Shown in pieces: positions 46,376 through 56,270 of a DNA stretch of 64,000 nucleotides (positions are counted from its first letter, which is position 1; every line of letters starts with the position of its first letter). The DNA comes from Flammeovirga kamogawensis. Lineage in GTDB: Bacteria; Bacteroidota; Bacteroidia; Cytophagales; Flammeovirgaceae. The stretch spans positions 3,735,001-3,799,000 of the forward strand of contig NZ_CP076128.1 of assembly GCF_018736065.1 (NCBI RefSeq). The letters run 5' to 3'. The notes under the pieces are model-generated. The model was not told the origin of the DNA. It saw only the letters and a list, made by a program, of their open reading frames with translations, and made no database searches. A program made the position numbers and the translations under genes.

Positions 46376-46603
46376 TTAAGCGATTACTCCTTTCATTTCG
46401 ATGTAATAATCAATTACACCTTCTTGAGTAAGTAATTCTTGTTTAAAATTTTCGTCTTCGGATAAATCAATTGATGAAGGTTCAAAGTATGTTTCTGAAG
46501 TGTTGTCTTCATAATACAATGTAACTTTAAAGCTTAATTCATGGTTGTCAGTGTCTTCAAACCCACCTTCCCACAAATACTGTTGTTGGTTTGCTATACT
46601 CAT
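46376..46603 (-). CDS. Small acidic protein, function unknown
   Basis: 75 aa, no signal peptide, acidic, with a beta-rich pattern ('ELSFKVTLYYEDNTSETYFE'). I recognise no family. The frame is clean, sits 146 nt before the barrel gene on the same strand, and ends directly at the shared terminator. These points favour a real gene, but support is limited. Confidence 0.6.
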   Translation of the reverse strand: MSIANQQQYLWEGGFEDTDNHELSFKVTLYYEDNTSETYFEPSSIDLSEDENFKQELLTQEGVIDYYIEMKGVIA

Positions 46604-46748
46604 GATATGACCGTTTAATTATATAGTATAATTTACGATAATTTTATATAATATCCATTCCAAATAGAGTATTAATTATCGGCTATTAACGGAATTCATT
46701 CACTTGCAATAACAAGTTAATATAGGTGGTATGAAATGAACAAACTGT

Positions 46749-47684
46749 TTAAAATTTCCAACCACCATAAACAGATAAAACAAAAGATCTTGTTAATCCA
46801 TCTGGTCGAGCTGATCTAGCAACTACAGGAAATCCTAAATCTGATCCAAGAGAATAACGACCCCAAGATTTAGAAACTCCTCCAGTAATATTTAATGTAA
46901 GACCGCTTGACCCCTCAATATTTTTTCGTTGGTTATCAGTAGGGTCTAAATAAGAATCTTCTCCTACGTGGATAATTCCTAAAAGTCCAGCTTTCCAATT
47001 TATCTTTTCTGTGTTTTTTCCATACTCAGCACGAATAGCAACATCAGGTTGGCGCTCAAATTCATTAGTAGACCAGTATTCATTGTCAGGGTCATTTCCT
47101 GTTTCAATATACGTATTGCTATTTTGAGTAAGTGGTTGTTGGTAGCCAACAGAAAACAATAACTTATCAACATTTACAGCAATTCCTGCGAGTAAATCAT
47201 AAGTACCTAAACTGGTTTGATAAACCATAGGTAATGCTTGTCCATTTTCTGTTAAGTTACCATCATTAGAAGGTATTTTTGTTCCTGCAAATACAGTAGT
47301 TGTTACTTTATCATTTGAAAAAACTGGGGCAGAAAGGGATAATGTTAAATCGCCAAGTCCACTTGTACTTCCTAAATTACCTGTTGTAAATGTATAAGGA
47401 AGTTGAAATTGGAAATAGACTACATCTGCTATATTATAATCGCCTTCTAATTGTAAGTTGATTACACTAACAGCTTTTTCACCCAATCCATAAGAAGGTT
47501 TAAAACGTAACTCTCCATTTGTTGGTACATCGTCAAAAAGATCTGTGTGTTTCATTGGACCAATGCTACAAACACCCGCATCAGAACATCCTTGAGCAAA
47601 TGAATCTAAATGGATACATAATGTAGAAAAGAGAAGAATGAATACTGATAAAATACTTTTAGGTTTCTGATAATAGATTTTCAT
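46749..47684 (-). CDS. Outer-membrane beta-barrel protein
   Basis: 311 aa with a signal peptide ending 'HLDSFAQ'. A cysteine-containing segment follows (GCSDAGVCSIGPM), then alternating beta-strands and a C-terminal aromatic (YGGWKF), the mark of an outer-membrane barrel. Motifs such as 'FQFQLPYTFTTGNLGSTSGL' and 'FSVGYQQPLTQ' fit porin-like transporters for small organic molecules. No specific substrate can be assigned. Confidence 0.75.
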   Translation of the reverse strand: MKIYYQKPKSILSVFILLFSTLCIHLDSFAQGCSDAGVCSIGPMKHTDLFDDVPTNGELRFKPSYGLGEKAVSVINLQLEGDYNIADVVYFQFQLPYTFTTGNLGSTSGLGDLTLSLSAPVFSNDKVTTTVFAGTKIPSNDGNLTENGQALPMVYQTSLGTYDLLAGIAVNVDKLLFSVGYQQPLTQNSNTYIETGNDPDNEYWSTNEFERQPDVAIRAEYGKNTEKINWKAGLLGIIHVGEDSYLDPTDNQRKNIEGSSGLTLNITGGVSKSWGRYSLGSDLGFPVVARSARPDGLTRSFVLSVYGGWKF

Positions 47685-47773
47685 AGTGGTAGTTTAAGAG
47701 ATTAGAATAATTTTTTTGAGTATACTACAAATAATATTCCAAAACTTGTTTAAACAATTTTTGTGATAGATAA

Positions 47774-48214
47774 TTAGTTGGAAATGATTTTCTCAAAGAA
47801 AGGACATGCTTCACAATTCTCTTCTTTAGTGAATGAAAATAGCTTTTCAGAACTTTTATATTTGATTTTAAGGAGGATATCTTTTTCTCGCTTGAAAGTT
47901 GATAATTTTATTCTTCCAAGGTAATCTGAATAGGTATTATTTTTATTACCTATTAATTCAGTATAAGGTAGATCAAGGTAAATACATTCATAAGCAATAA
48001 TTTCTTCTTCTTCAAAAAAGAAATGCCAGTGTTCTAAAGAACTATCAGAAGAGATCTTTACAATTTTCCTTTCGGGTATATCTTGCTTATCCAGTAAACC
48101 ATCATCACCTACTTTATATATTGTATATACAGACACATTACTTTGCTGACCTATACATATAGTATAGCATCCCGTAGAGAGGAAGAGCAGTAGTAGTAAT
48201 GTGATTTTGTGCAT
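47774..48214 (-). CDS. Secreted small protein, function unknown
   Basis: 146 aa. Hydrophobic signal-like start 'MHKITLLLLLFLSTGCYTI', with a possible but atypical lipobox 'LSTGC'. A C-terminal 'ENCEACPFFEKI' holds a Cys-x2-Cys pair that could bind metal or form a disulfide. No family recognised. It is 89 nt upstream of the barrel gene on the same strand, so cotranscription is possible. Confidence 0.6.
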   Translation of the reverse strand: MHKITLLLLLFLSTGCYTICIGQQSNVSVYTIYKVGDDGLLDKQDIPERKIVKISSDSSLEHWHFFFEEEEIIAYECIYLDLPYTELIGNKNNTYSDYLGRIKLSTFKREKDILLKIKYKSSEKLFSFTKEENCEACPFFEKIISN

Positions 48215-48281
48215 TTGAATGATTGATTATAACCTATACAAAAATAACGAACTTTAATCAGTTATTTTGATAATGGGAAAT

Positions 48282-48313
48282 AAAAAAGGGAAAGACCAAT
48301 TGATCTTTCCCTT
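48282..48313 (-). terminator. Terminator of the propeller/PP2C gene
   Basis: Minus-strand stem AAGGGAAAGA / TCTTTCCCTT (plus arms 48304-48313 and 48286-48295), 8-nt loop, followed by six T. It lies directly after the stop codon. Confidence 0.9.
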
Positions 48314-48317
48314 ATTT

Positions 48318-51300
48318 TTAAAATATTGTATGTCTTTGTTCACTTGCTTCATCTAAAAGTAGAAGTTCTTTTTCTTCTTCTTCATTGATAATTACGTGAG
48401 GTCTTATTCCAATAATTAACATATCATCAATTTGCCTTTGATTTCCTTGGCTCATCCATTGATCCATAAACTGACTTAGGGCTTTTCTTTGTAAGTCTAA
48501 ATCTTTTTTATGAATATTGAAAAGTAGCTCTTTAAATGGTCTTTGCATTAACTTTCTACCATCAGGGCCTCCAAATTGATCTTGGTAACCATCAGAACAG
48601 ATGTACATTACATGAATATCTTCTAATGGTAATGAATGAGATTCAAATATTTTCTTTTTAGACTTCTTACCACCAATACCAGATTTACCACCTCTTAATC
48701 GTTGTAGTTCATCAGGGTTAGAGTTTGATATATAATAAAGAGGTCTACCTGCTCCAGCAAAAGTTAATGTTTTACGTTTAGGTGATACCACACAAATAGC
48801 GATATCCATACCATCACGACTATCTTCATTTTCTTGTTGGTTTAAGGCTTGACGAATCATATCATTCATCAATTTTAAGATACGTCCTGGGTCAAGAATA
48901 CCTCTTTCGTACACAATTTGGTTTAAAAGGTCATTACCAATAAGTGACATGAAGGCACCCGGAACACCATGACCCGTACAATCGGCAGCTACAATAATAT
49001 AGTTTTCATTTTTCTCACCAAACCAGTGGAAATCACCAGATACAATATCTCTTGGTTTTAAGTATACAAAACCATCCCAGTGTTGACCAATACCTTGCAT
49101 TTTTTCTTCCATATCCTGCGGTTTACCAAATACGGCAGTTTGCATTCTACGGGCATAGTTTACTGAGCTTTTTACTTTTTCATTGTGTTGAGAAAGTAAT
49201 AATGCTTGCTCTTTTACAAGTTCATTCTGACGAAGAATTTGTTCTCTATGACTTTTCATTTCGTGGTGTTGTTCACGAATTGTTCTAGAAGTTTCTTCTA
49301 GTTCACTGTTTTTATCAAGAAGTTTAGAAGCTGCTTTTTCAGCATCTTTTTTCGCTCTTTCTAGTTCTTTTGTGTTATGATTTAGAATAGCTTCAGATCT
49401 TTTTAATCTATTAAAGGCTTTTTCTAATTCATTATTTTTATCTGTAAGTTCAGAAGATTGTTTCTCAACCTCTTTAGTTCTAATATTTACTTGTTCTTCC
49501 AGTTTTCTTTGCTCTCTTCTACTTCTATACATGTTAAATTGAACAATGATAATGGCAATAGTAACTGTACCAACAATGTACAATACATAACTCCACCATT
49601 GCTTGTAGAAAGGAGTATATACTGAGAACCTGTAAGAAAGTGGTCTACTCCATGAGAAGTTACCTGTTTTTCTTCCTCTAACTTCTAATGTATATGCAGA
49701 ACCGGCTTCTAATTGATCTATAAGTAAACCTTCTTTTTCTTTTTCAAAGTTCATCCATTCATCTAATCCAGGATAGCCAAGAATACGCTTTTGGAAAGCA
49801 ACATTTTCAGTTGGATAAACAGGAATATGGAAATCAACTCTTAAATAACTATCAGAAGGAATATCGGCTTTAGCTTGTAATGATAATTTATCACCACCAA
49901 CGTTTACTGTTTCAATAAATGGTTTCGGAGTTTCTATAAGAACTTGTAAGTTGGCAGCAAAACCAATACCTCTTGATGTTGAAATAAATAATTTACCGAA
50001 CTCATCAATATAAAGTCCTCTAATATTTAAATCGGCATCTGGTAATCCATCTTTTTTAGTATAAAGTAGGTACTCATCGTGTCCAAAGTTGTATCTAATT
50101 AAACCTGATGTAGAAGAAATCCATAATTGTTTCTCGTTAGGGTCAAGAGCTAAGGCATTATTTGTTATAGAAGTGAAATCACCTAAGTTTAAACGCTTCA
50201 TTTTTTCGTTAGAAAGTAATATAGTACCATAAGAAGTACCTAAAACGATATCTTTATTTTTAAGAATAGCGATATCATTTGTTTGTATATTTCCTTGGAA
50301 ATCAAAATTTAAATCTTCTGATAAGTTATCAAAAGCATTTATAACGTCATTATATTTAAATATTAAGCCTTCTTTATTTGTACCACCTACATAGATGTCA
50401 CCTTCGTCTGTAGTTTTAATAACAATAGCTCTACTTGTAATACCTTGCTCTACACTATATATTTTAGGCTTATTATCTTTTCCAATTTTGATAGCTCCTT
50501 GAATACCATCTTGGCAAATCCAGAGGTTACCATCTTTGTCTTGTTCTAAAATAAAAATAGCACCACCTATATGCGATAAATCAATTTTTCTAATTGGTTG
50601 GGCATTTCTCCATAATTGAAGAACCCCTTCAGCATCTGAAGTCCAAACACCTTGGTCTGTAGGTAAAATTCTTAGGAATGAATTACCTGTAGACCCCACT
50701 TTTTCTTTATTCTTTAAAGTAAATTGATCTAGAGAATTTAGACCTCCAAAGTATAAGTTATCACCATCTGTAAAATAAAGGTCATCTCCTTTACCATTAA
50801 TGTGCTGTATATATGAGCTTGTAATACTTGTAGCGAAAGAACTAAACGGGAGCTTTTGAAAAAGTGATATTCCATTATCTCTTGCAACCCATAAATCTAA
50901 ATCATCATAAAGCATTGAACTACCGTTGTAAACACCAATTTCGGGAGCTCTTTGAATACTAAAACCTTCATATGTTGATTCTAAACGGTACATGCCTGAA
51001 ACCCATCCTGTAACAAAGTAAGAATCTGTACCTACTTCTTGAATGAATGAAGCATCGAATCTTCTACCAATTTGTTTTCTTGTGACTTTATTACCATTAA
51101 TAGATACATAAGAAACTCCTTTTTTAGAATCTGCGACTAAAAATGAAGATTTATTATACCAAACGGCATGCTGAATTTCTGATAAACCAAATTTTTTCGA
51201 AACTAACTCAAATGAATTGAGTGCTTCTTCATAACGATAAACAGCTCCTGAATGATGGAATGCATAAATTACTCCATCGGCATCTTCAACCATTGTAAAA

Positions 51301-51848
51301 GATCTACTTTCACTTTCGGCATTAAGCGTAAAATCATTAAAAATAGTTTCGAACTTACCATTTTTCTGAAGTTGGAAAATTTGGTAATTATCTGCAGCCC
51401 AAAGTCTGCTTTTACGGTCTTCAAAAAGTAATTTACCGTAATTAAGTTTTCCTACTGTATTTTCTGTAGTACTAGATGTAAGTATCGTTTTAAACGATAC
51501 CTGATCTGGCTTACTAAAAATTCTTACAACTTCTTTGTCAGTAATGGCATATAGAGAACCATCCTTTCTTCTAAGAATTTGCTTTATGTAATTACTAGTT
51601 ATTTTTTTATCAGTATAGTCAATAAAATTACTTCCATTGTAACGAATTAGGCCATCATCGCTACCGAGCCATAAATAACCAATCGAATCTTTGGCAATAC
51701 TTTTTACATATCCTGCTTTAAGCCCATTATCTTTAGAATAATGAGTACCTAAAATACTTTGTGAATAACTCTGAGAGCCAATAAGTAGAAATAGAGATGT
51801 AATTAATAATCTAGTATAAAAAAAATTAGCTTGTACGTTCTTTATCAT
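48318..51848 (-). CDS. Two-component-type beta-propeller sensor with SpoIIE/PP2C phosphatase output
   Basis: 1176 aa. After a signal peptide come repeated propeller blades (to about 640), a Y_Y_Y domain (about 660-760), one membrane helix ('WWSYVLYIVGTVTIAIIIVQ'), a long coiled coil (about 790-920), and a SpoIIE-type serine phosphatase (925-1150). The phosphatase metal sites are visible: 'SGDFHWF', 'VAADCTGHGVPGAFMS' and 'MYICSDGYQDQFGG'. It reads an extracellular signal and probably dephosphorylates an anti-sigma-factor antagonist or another partner inside. This is the architecture of hybrid sensors but with phosphatase output in place of a kinase. No such partner genes lie nearby. Confidence 0.9.
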   Translation of the reverse strand: MIKNVQANFFYTRLLITSLFLLIGSQSYSQSILGTHYSKDNGLKAGYVKSIAKDSIGYLWLGSDDGLIRYNGSNFIDYTDKKITSNYIKQILRRKDGSLYAITDKEVVRIFSKPDQVSFKTILTSSTTENTVGKLNYGKLLFEDRKSRLWAADNYQIFQLQKNGKFETIFNDFTLNAESESRSFTMVEDADGVIYAFHHSGAVYRYEEALNSFELVSKKFGLSEIQHAVWYNKSSFLVADSKKGVSYVSINGNKVTRKQIGRRFDASFIQEVGTDSYFVTGWVSGMYRLESTYEGFSIQRAPEIGVYNGSSMLYDDLDLWVARDNGISLFQKLPFSSFATSITSSYIQHINGKGDDLYFTDGDNLYFGGLNSLDQFTLKNKEKVGSTGNSFLRILPTDQGVWTSDAEGVLQLWRNAQPIRKIDLSHIGGAIFILEQDKDGNLWICQDGIQGAIKIGKDNKPKIYSVEQGITSRAIVIKTTDEGDIYVGGTNKEGLIFKYNDVINAFDNLSEDLNFDFQGNIQTNDIAILKNKDIVLGTSYGTILLSNEKMKRLNLGDFTSITNNALALDPNEKQLWISSTSGLIRYNFGHDEYLLYTKKDGLPDADLNIRGLYIDEFGKLFISTSRGIGFAANLQVLIETPKPFIETVNVGGDKLSLQAKADIPSDSYLRVDFHIPVYPTENVAFQKRILGYPGLDEWMNFEKEKEGLLIDQLEAGSAYTLEVRGRKTGNFSWSRPLSYRFSVYTPFYKQWWSYVLYIVGTVTIAIIIVQFNMYRSRREQRKLEEQVNIRTKEVEKQSSELTDKNNELEKAFNRLKRSEAILNHNTKELERAKKDAEKAASKLLDKNSELEETSRTIREQHHEMKSHREQILRQNELVKEQALLLSQHNEKVKSSVNYARRMQTAVFGKPQDMEEKMQGIGQHWDGFVYLKPRDIVSGDFHWFGEKNENYIIVAADCTGHGVPGAFMSLIGNDLLNQIVYERGILDPGRILKLMNDMIRQALNQQENEDSRDGMDIAICVVSPKRKTLTFAGAGRPLYYISNSNPDELQRLRGGKSGIGGKKSKKKIFESHSLPLEDIHVMYICSDGYQDQFGGPDGRKLMQRPFKELLFNIHKKDLDLQRKALSQFMDQWMSQGNQRQIDDMLIIGIRPHVIINEEEEKELLLLDEASEQRHTIF

Positions 51849-52111
51849 AACATGCAGTAAATAATACCTTTACCTTAGTAAGAGTCTTAGAATAGTAATT
51901 AAAAAATAAGACCATGTAATTAGTTGTATATTACTGTTTTTTATTAAAATAATCAAACTATTAACACTTTACTTAAGGTGATTTGTAGTAAAATACAATT
52001 ATCAAAATACCTCAGTCTACTAATAATACAATTACGAAATTATTAGTAGTTAATGTTATTCGACTAAACATAAAATCCAGAAATTAAAAGTCTTCAAAAG
52101 TTATAACGTTG

Positions 52112-52726
52112 TTATTGTCTAATATAGTGTAAGTTGACGCTATCTTTAAAGTTAATTTTTACATGGCGGTTACCACTAATTTTAGAAAGTATAGGAGCAA
52201 GGTATAGTTTTGCATTCTCTTTTGCTTTTGCTTCAAGTTGCATTTCTTGCCCTGTTTTACGTAGTTTTTTTTCTGCTTCTATATACAGTTTGTTCATTGC
52301 GTCAGGGCTTGCATAATCAGAAGAATAAATTTTTACTTCTTTAGGGTTTACACGTCCATCTATATGCAAGTTTGGTAAATCTATTATTACTGTTGAATCA
52401 GCAATACGGATATCACTTTGTTTGATCTCGTTTAAGTTGATATAAGCAACGATTTCCCCACCAATTACAGCAAGAATTTTAGATTTAAAGTATTCACTAG
52501 CAATAGGAATATCTTCTAAATATTCATTTTCTTCAGAGTATTCAGCAACATCTCTTACCCTAGCTTTATATAGTTCTAAACGACCCAATCCTTCTAATTC
52601 CTCAACAATTAACTGTTGGTCATTAGTAGAGTCGCTATAATTTTCTTCAAACAAATCCCACATTATATAAGATGCCATAAGTATGGCTAAAAATGTCAGA
52701 ATTGATGTATGCAGTTTCGAGGACAT
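52112..52726 (-). CDS. DUF4230 family protein, membrane-anchored
   Basis: 204 aa. A hydrophobic anchor at residues 8-24 (signal-anchor type), then a domain with 'GRLELYKARVRDVAEYSE' near residue 50 and 'KAKENAKLYLAPILSKI' near 170 that match DUF4230 proteins of Bacteroidota and Firmicutes. Its function is unknown. It is exposed on the outer side of the cytoplasmic membrane. It is divergent from the SNF2 helicase gene. Confidence 0.75.
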   Translation of the reverse strand: MSSKLHTSILTFLAILMASYIMWDLFEENYSDSTNDQQLIVEELEGLGRLELYKARVRDVAEYSEENEYLEDIPIASEYFKSKILAVIGGEIVAYINLNEIKQSDIRIADSTVIIDLPNLHIDGRVNPKEVKIYSSDYASPDAMNKLYIEAEKKLRKTGQEMQLEAKAKENAKLYLAPILSKISGNRHVKINFKDSVNLHYIRQ

Positions 52727-52927
52727 ATTGTTTCCTTTAGCGAGTTAGTATTACTTATCAAAAATAGGTTTGATAATCCGAATTCACCAATAACCAATTG
52801 ATTGACTTACAATTATTTGAATAATTTGTTTTAGTTAACTAAGAATACAATGATTTTTAAGTCAAATTAACATAAATGCTAAAACTTTTAATTTCATCGT
52901 TTATTTCACTTCTTTTTAAAAGATCAA

Positions 52928-52958
52928 TTTGTAGGTATGTAGAAATATGCTACTTTTG
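52928..52958 (+). promoter_or_regulatory. Promoter of the SNF2 helicase gene
   Basis: TTTG at 52928-52931, a 19-nt spacer, TACTTTTG at 52951-52958: a full match to the Bacteroidota consensus, 50 nt before the ATG. Confidence 0.8.
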
Positions 52959-53007
52959 ATAATTTCATATTAACCAAATTGTAGGTTTAAAAAGTAATTG
53001 TGATCCG

Positions 53008-55929
53008 ATGAAAGTATCAACTTCTGAACCATTTAAGTTAGTCTATTCTCTATTTGAGCATCAATTTCTTGGGTATTTATTCGAGTCTTTTGTTGTGCAG
53101 TTAAATAGTGAAAATAAACTTACACTTTTACATCAGAATATTTCGTCAAGAAATGCACATGAGTTTAGCAGTAAGCTAGATGATGTTGATTATGAATTAA
53201 TTCATTTAATGGATGATATTCAGCCGGAGTCTATTGCTCATAGATTTGGAAATAAGAAACGTCAGAAACCAAACATGTTCTTTCTTACCGTTTTTGATGA
53301 AAAGAAAGGTGATAAATTACTACAAGAACGCATTATTGATTTTGTAGAGGAACACCGCGTTAAGATCTTGAATAAGCTGCAAAATAAGATGGTGTTTGAG
53401 ATGGGTAAAGATGGTAACCCAACTTATAAAACAATACGAGTGCAGAAAAATAAAGCAGATATAGTTTTTAGATTTTGGAGAAACGAAGATCATACAAACT
53501 ATCGTCCTTTTATGTATTATGATAGTGAAAAGGTAGAGTTTCAATATAAAAATGCTGTAATTCTTTCTAACAAACCTGCATGGTTACTCTTAGAAGGTAA
53601 ACTATATACATTTAAAGGAGAGGTTGATGGAAAAAAAATAAAACCATTCTTGTTTAAAAATTTTATTGCCGTTCCTAAAAAAATGGAGGCAAGTTATTAT
53701 GAAAAATTCATTTCTCATTTAATAGAAGATTATCAAGTAAAGGCTTCTGGCTTCGATATAATTACAAAAGAAGATAAACCTTCAGCGTCTATTTTATTAA
53801 AAGAAATAAAAGGACAAGAGGGACTATTTGATAAAGATGATGCCCCTTCTTTTGCTAGTGAAGTAGAATTAAGATTAATGTTTCATTATAATGGGGACAC
53901 TGTCGATGCTTCTACAATTGGGAAAAGAAGCCAGGTAACACTAGAACATATTGAAGAAAACGATGATTTTATTTTTACAAAAACAAGAAGAGATCAGAGA
54001 TTTGAAAAAGATATTCGTAATCAAGTAATTGATTTAGATCTTGATATTACTAAAAAAGGGTATGTTGTTTTACCTAAAAACGATGCCTTCTCATGGATAT
54101 CAACAAACTCGGATAAACTGAGTGAACTAAATGTTGAAATTACTCAAGGAGAAGATTTAGATAAGGTATACTTTATTGGTCAATCAACAATTAATTTAGA
54201 AGTTTCTGAAGATAGAGATTGGTTTGATATAAAAACAAAAGTTGTTTTTGGTGAGTTTGAAATTCCGTTTATAAAAATCAGAAAGTTAATTGTTTCTGGT
54301 AGACATGAATTTGAATTACCAAACGGAGAAATTGCTGTAATACCAAATGTTTGGTTTACCCAATATCAAGAATTATTTTATTTCTTAGACAATGATAGTG
54401 AAACACCTCGATTACATAAACATCACCTTGCATTAGTACAAGAATTACAAGAAGGTTCTTTAGCTAAAGTTAGCTTAAATAAGAAGTTAGAACGCCTCAA
54501 TGATTTTGAAACAATTGAAGATTATGATCTTCCAAAGTCATTTAAAGGAAAATTAAGACCTTACCAAAAGGCAGGGTATAATTGGATGCGTTTCTTGTCA
54601 GAATATAATTTTGGAGGTTGTTTAGCTGATGATATGGGACTGGGTAAAACAGTACAAACATTAGCTATTTTAGAAAATGAAAGAGTTGCAGAAAATGGGA
54701 CATCTCTTTTAATAATGCCAACATCATTGGTGTACAATTGGGAGATGGAAGCAAAGAAGTTTACTCCTAAAATGAAAATACTAAATTATACAGGAACAAA
54801 CCGTTCTAAAAACCCAGAAAATTTTGGGTGGTATGATATAGTAATTACCTCTTACGGAACTGCAAGAATAGATGCAGAAATATTATCAAGCTATTATTTT
54901 AATTATATAGTTCTTGATGAAGCGCAAACGATAAAGAACCCTACATCGATTATTACAAAGGCAGTAAACCAGTTAAAAAGTAGAAAAAGACTGCTATTAT
55001 CAGGTACTCCAATTGAGAATACGACAATGGATTTATGGTCGCAAATGAACTTTGCAAACGAAGGGCTATTAGGTGGACAGAATTTCTTTAAAAAAGAGTT
55101 TCTTACACCAATTGAACGTAAAAAAGATGAGGCTAAATATGCTAAACTTTATCGTTTAATTAAACCTTTTGTAATGCGTAGACATAAATCTCAAGTTGCA
55201 TCAGAATTACCTGAGAAAATTGAGAAGGTGATGTACATTGATATGACACCTGAACAAAAGGTGAAATATGAAGAGGTGAAGTCGTCTTATAGAAACGAGA
55301 TTCTAGAACATATAGAAACTACAGGTGTAAAAGGATCGCAATTTATGCTACTTAAAGGGTTAACAGAGCTACGTCAGTTGGCCAACCACCCTAAACTTAC
55401 AGAAGAGTCTTACAAACACTCTGCAGGTAAGTTTGAAGAGGTAATAAGAACTTTAGAAAATGCGACTCAAGAGGGACATAAGATTTTAGTTTTTAGCCAA
55501 TTTGTAAAGCACCTTACTATTTTTAGAAAAGAGCTAGATAGTAAAAAGATAAAATATTCTTATTTAGATGGAGGAACCAAAGATAGAAAAGCTGAAGTAG
55601 ATAAATTTCAGAACGATAAGGATGTTCAAGTTTTTCTTATCTCATTAAAAGCTGGAGGCTTAGGTTTAAACTTAACAGCTGCAGATTATGTATTTATCTT
55701 AGATCCGTGGTGGAACCCTGCTATAGAAGCACAGGCAATAGATAGAGCACATAGAATTGGTCAAGAGAATAAAGTACTTGTTTATAAATTTATTACTAGA
55801 GGAACTGTAGAAGAAAAAATATTGGCGTTACAACAAAGTAAGAAAGAACTTGCTGATAATTTAATTACAACTGAAGAGAGTTTCATGAAGAAATTAACGC
55901 AAGATGATATTAGTACTTTACTAACCTAA
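53008..55929 (+). CDS. SNF2-family DEAD/DEAH helicase-like ATPase
   Basis: 973 aa. The C-terminal half (from about residue 510) is an SNF2 ATPase: 'ADDMGLGKTVQTLAIL' (Walker A, near 545), 'YIVLDEAQTIKNP' (DEAQ, near 635), 'RLLLSGTPIENTTMDLWSQM', and the final motif 'DRAHRIGQENKVLVYKF'. The N-terminal 500 residues are a separate domain found in bacterial SNF2 proteins, without nuclease or SWIM motifs that I can see. It likely remodels DNA-protein or RNA polymerase complexes. It is a single gene; no phage-defence partners are next to it. Confidence 0.93.
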   Translation: MKVSTSEPFKLVYSLFEHQFLGYLFESFVVQLNSENKLTLLHQNISSRNAHEFSSKLDDVDYELIHLMDDIQPESIAHRFGNKKRQKPNMFFLTVFDEKKGDKLLQERIIDFVEEHRVKILNKLQNKMVFEMGKDGNPTYKTIRVQKNKADIVFRFWRNEDHTNYRPFMYYDSEKVEFQYKNAVILSNKPAWLLLEGKLYTFKGEVDGKKIKPFLFKNFIAVPKKMEASYYEKFISHLIEDYQVKASGFDIITKEDKPSASILLKEIKGQEGLFDKDDAPSFASEVELRLMFHYNGDTVDASTIGKRSQVTLEHIEENDDFIFTKTRRDQRFEKDIRNQVIDLDLDITKKGYVVLPKNDAFSWISTNSDKLSELNVEITQGEDLDKVYFIGQSTINLEVSEDRDWFDIKTKVVFGEFEIPFIKIRKLIVSGRHEFELPNGEIAVIPNVWFTQYQELFYFLDNDSETPRLHKHHLALVQELQEGSLAKVSLNKKLERLNDFETIEDYDLPKSFKGKLRPYQKAGYNWMRFLSEYNFGGCLADDMGLGKTVQTLAILENERVAENGTSLLIMPTSLVYNWEMEAKKFTPKMKILNYTGTNRSKNPENFGWYDIVITSYGTARIDAEILSSYYFNYIVLDEAQTIKNPTSIITKAVNQLKSRKRLLLSGTPIENTTMDLWSQMNFANEGLLGGQNFFKKEFLTPIERKKDEAKYAKLYRLIKPFVMRRHKSQVASELPEKIEKVMYIDMTPEQKVKYEEVKSSYRNEILEHIETTGVKGSQFMLLKGLTELRQLANHPKLTEESYKHSAGKFEEVIRTLENATQEGHKILVFSQFVKHLTIFRKELDSKKIKYSYLDGGTKDRKAEVDKFQNDKDVQVFLISLKAGGLGLNLTAADYVFILDPWWNPAIEAQAIDRAHRIGQENKVLVYKFITRGTVEEKILALQQSKKELADNLITTEESFMKKLTQDDISTLLT

Positions 55930-56012
55930 AATAAATTTTAAATTTAAAAGGTTGATACTATTGTATTTAGTACTATTTTTAGATATTTTGTATACTTTTT
56001 ATGTAAATAATG

Positions 56013-56042
56013 TTGTGGAATTAAAAAAAGTACCTACCTTTG
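56013..56042 (+). promoter_or_regulatory. Promoter of the SRP RNA gene
   Basis: TTG at 56013-56015, a 19-nt spacer, TACCTTTG at 56035-56042. The predicted start is about 7 nt downstream. Confidence 0.82.
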
Positions 56043-56047
56043 CATCG

Positions 56048-56137
56048 CAAGTCAGATCGATTTGCTCCCCCGAATCCCCCAGGTACGGAAGTAAGCAAGG
56101 GTAAGGGGTTGAGCGATGCGTTTCTGACTTGTTTTTT
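56048..56137 (+). ncRNA. ffs: Signal recognition particle RNA, small bacterial type
   Basis: About 90 nt forming one long hairpin. CAAGTCAGA (56048-56056) pairs with TCTGACTTG (56123-56131). The apical part holds 'CCCCCAGGTACGGAAGTAAG' near 56076, followed by CAAGGGTAAGGGG, which is the Ffh-binding internal loop and GGAA-type tetraloop region of SRP RNA. A T-run at 56132-56138 ends it. It scaffolds Ffh in co-translational membrane targeting. Confidence 0.9.
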
Positions 56138-56155
56138 TATGTCAAAAAATTGATA

Positions 56156-56193
56156 AAAAGGTCATCAAATAATTAAATTTGATGACCTTTTTT
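56156..56193. terminator. Bidirectional terminator after ffs
   Basis: 15-bp perfect stem (56156-56170 / 56177-56191) with a 6-nt loop and T's on both outward sides. It is a second stop for ffs and the terminator for the minus-strand gene at 56271. Confidence 0.85.
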
Positions 56194-56270
56194 GTATTTA
56201 ACAGGAAAGTGCGATTCTAAACATCGCTTTAATATTCTGGGTAGAGAAGCATATAGTCTATAAAAACCAA

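Noticed and set aside
53008-55929. SNF2 gene as part of a phage-defence island
   Set aside because: No methylase, nuclease or phospholipase D partner, and the neighbours are housekeeping genes.
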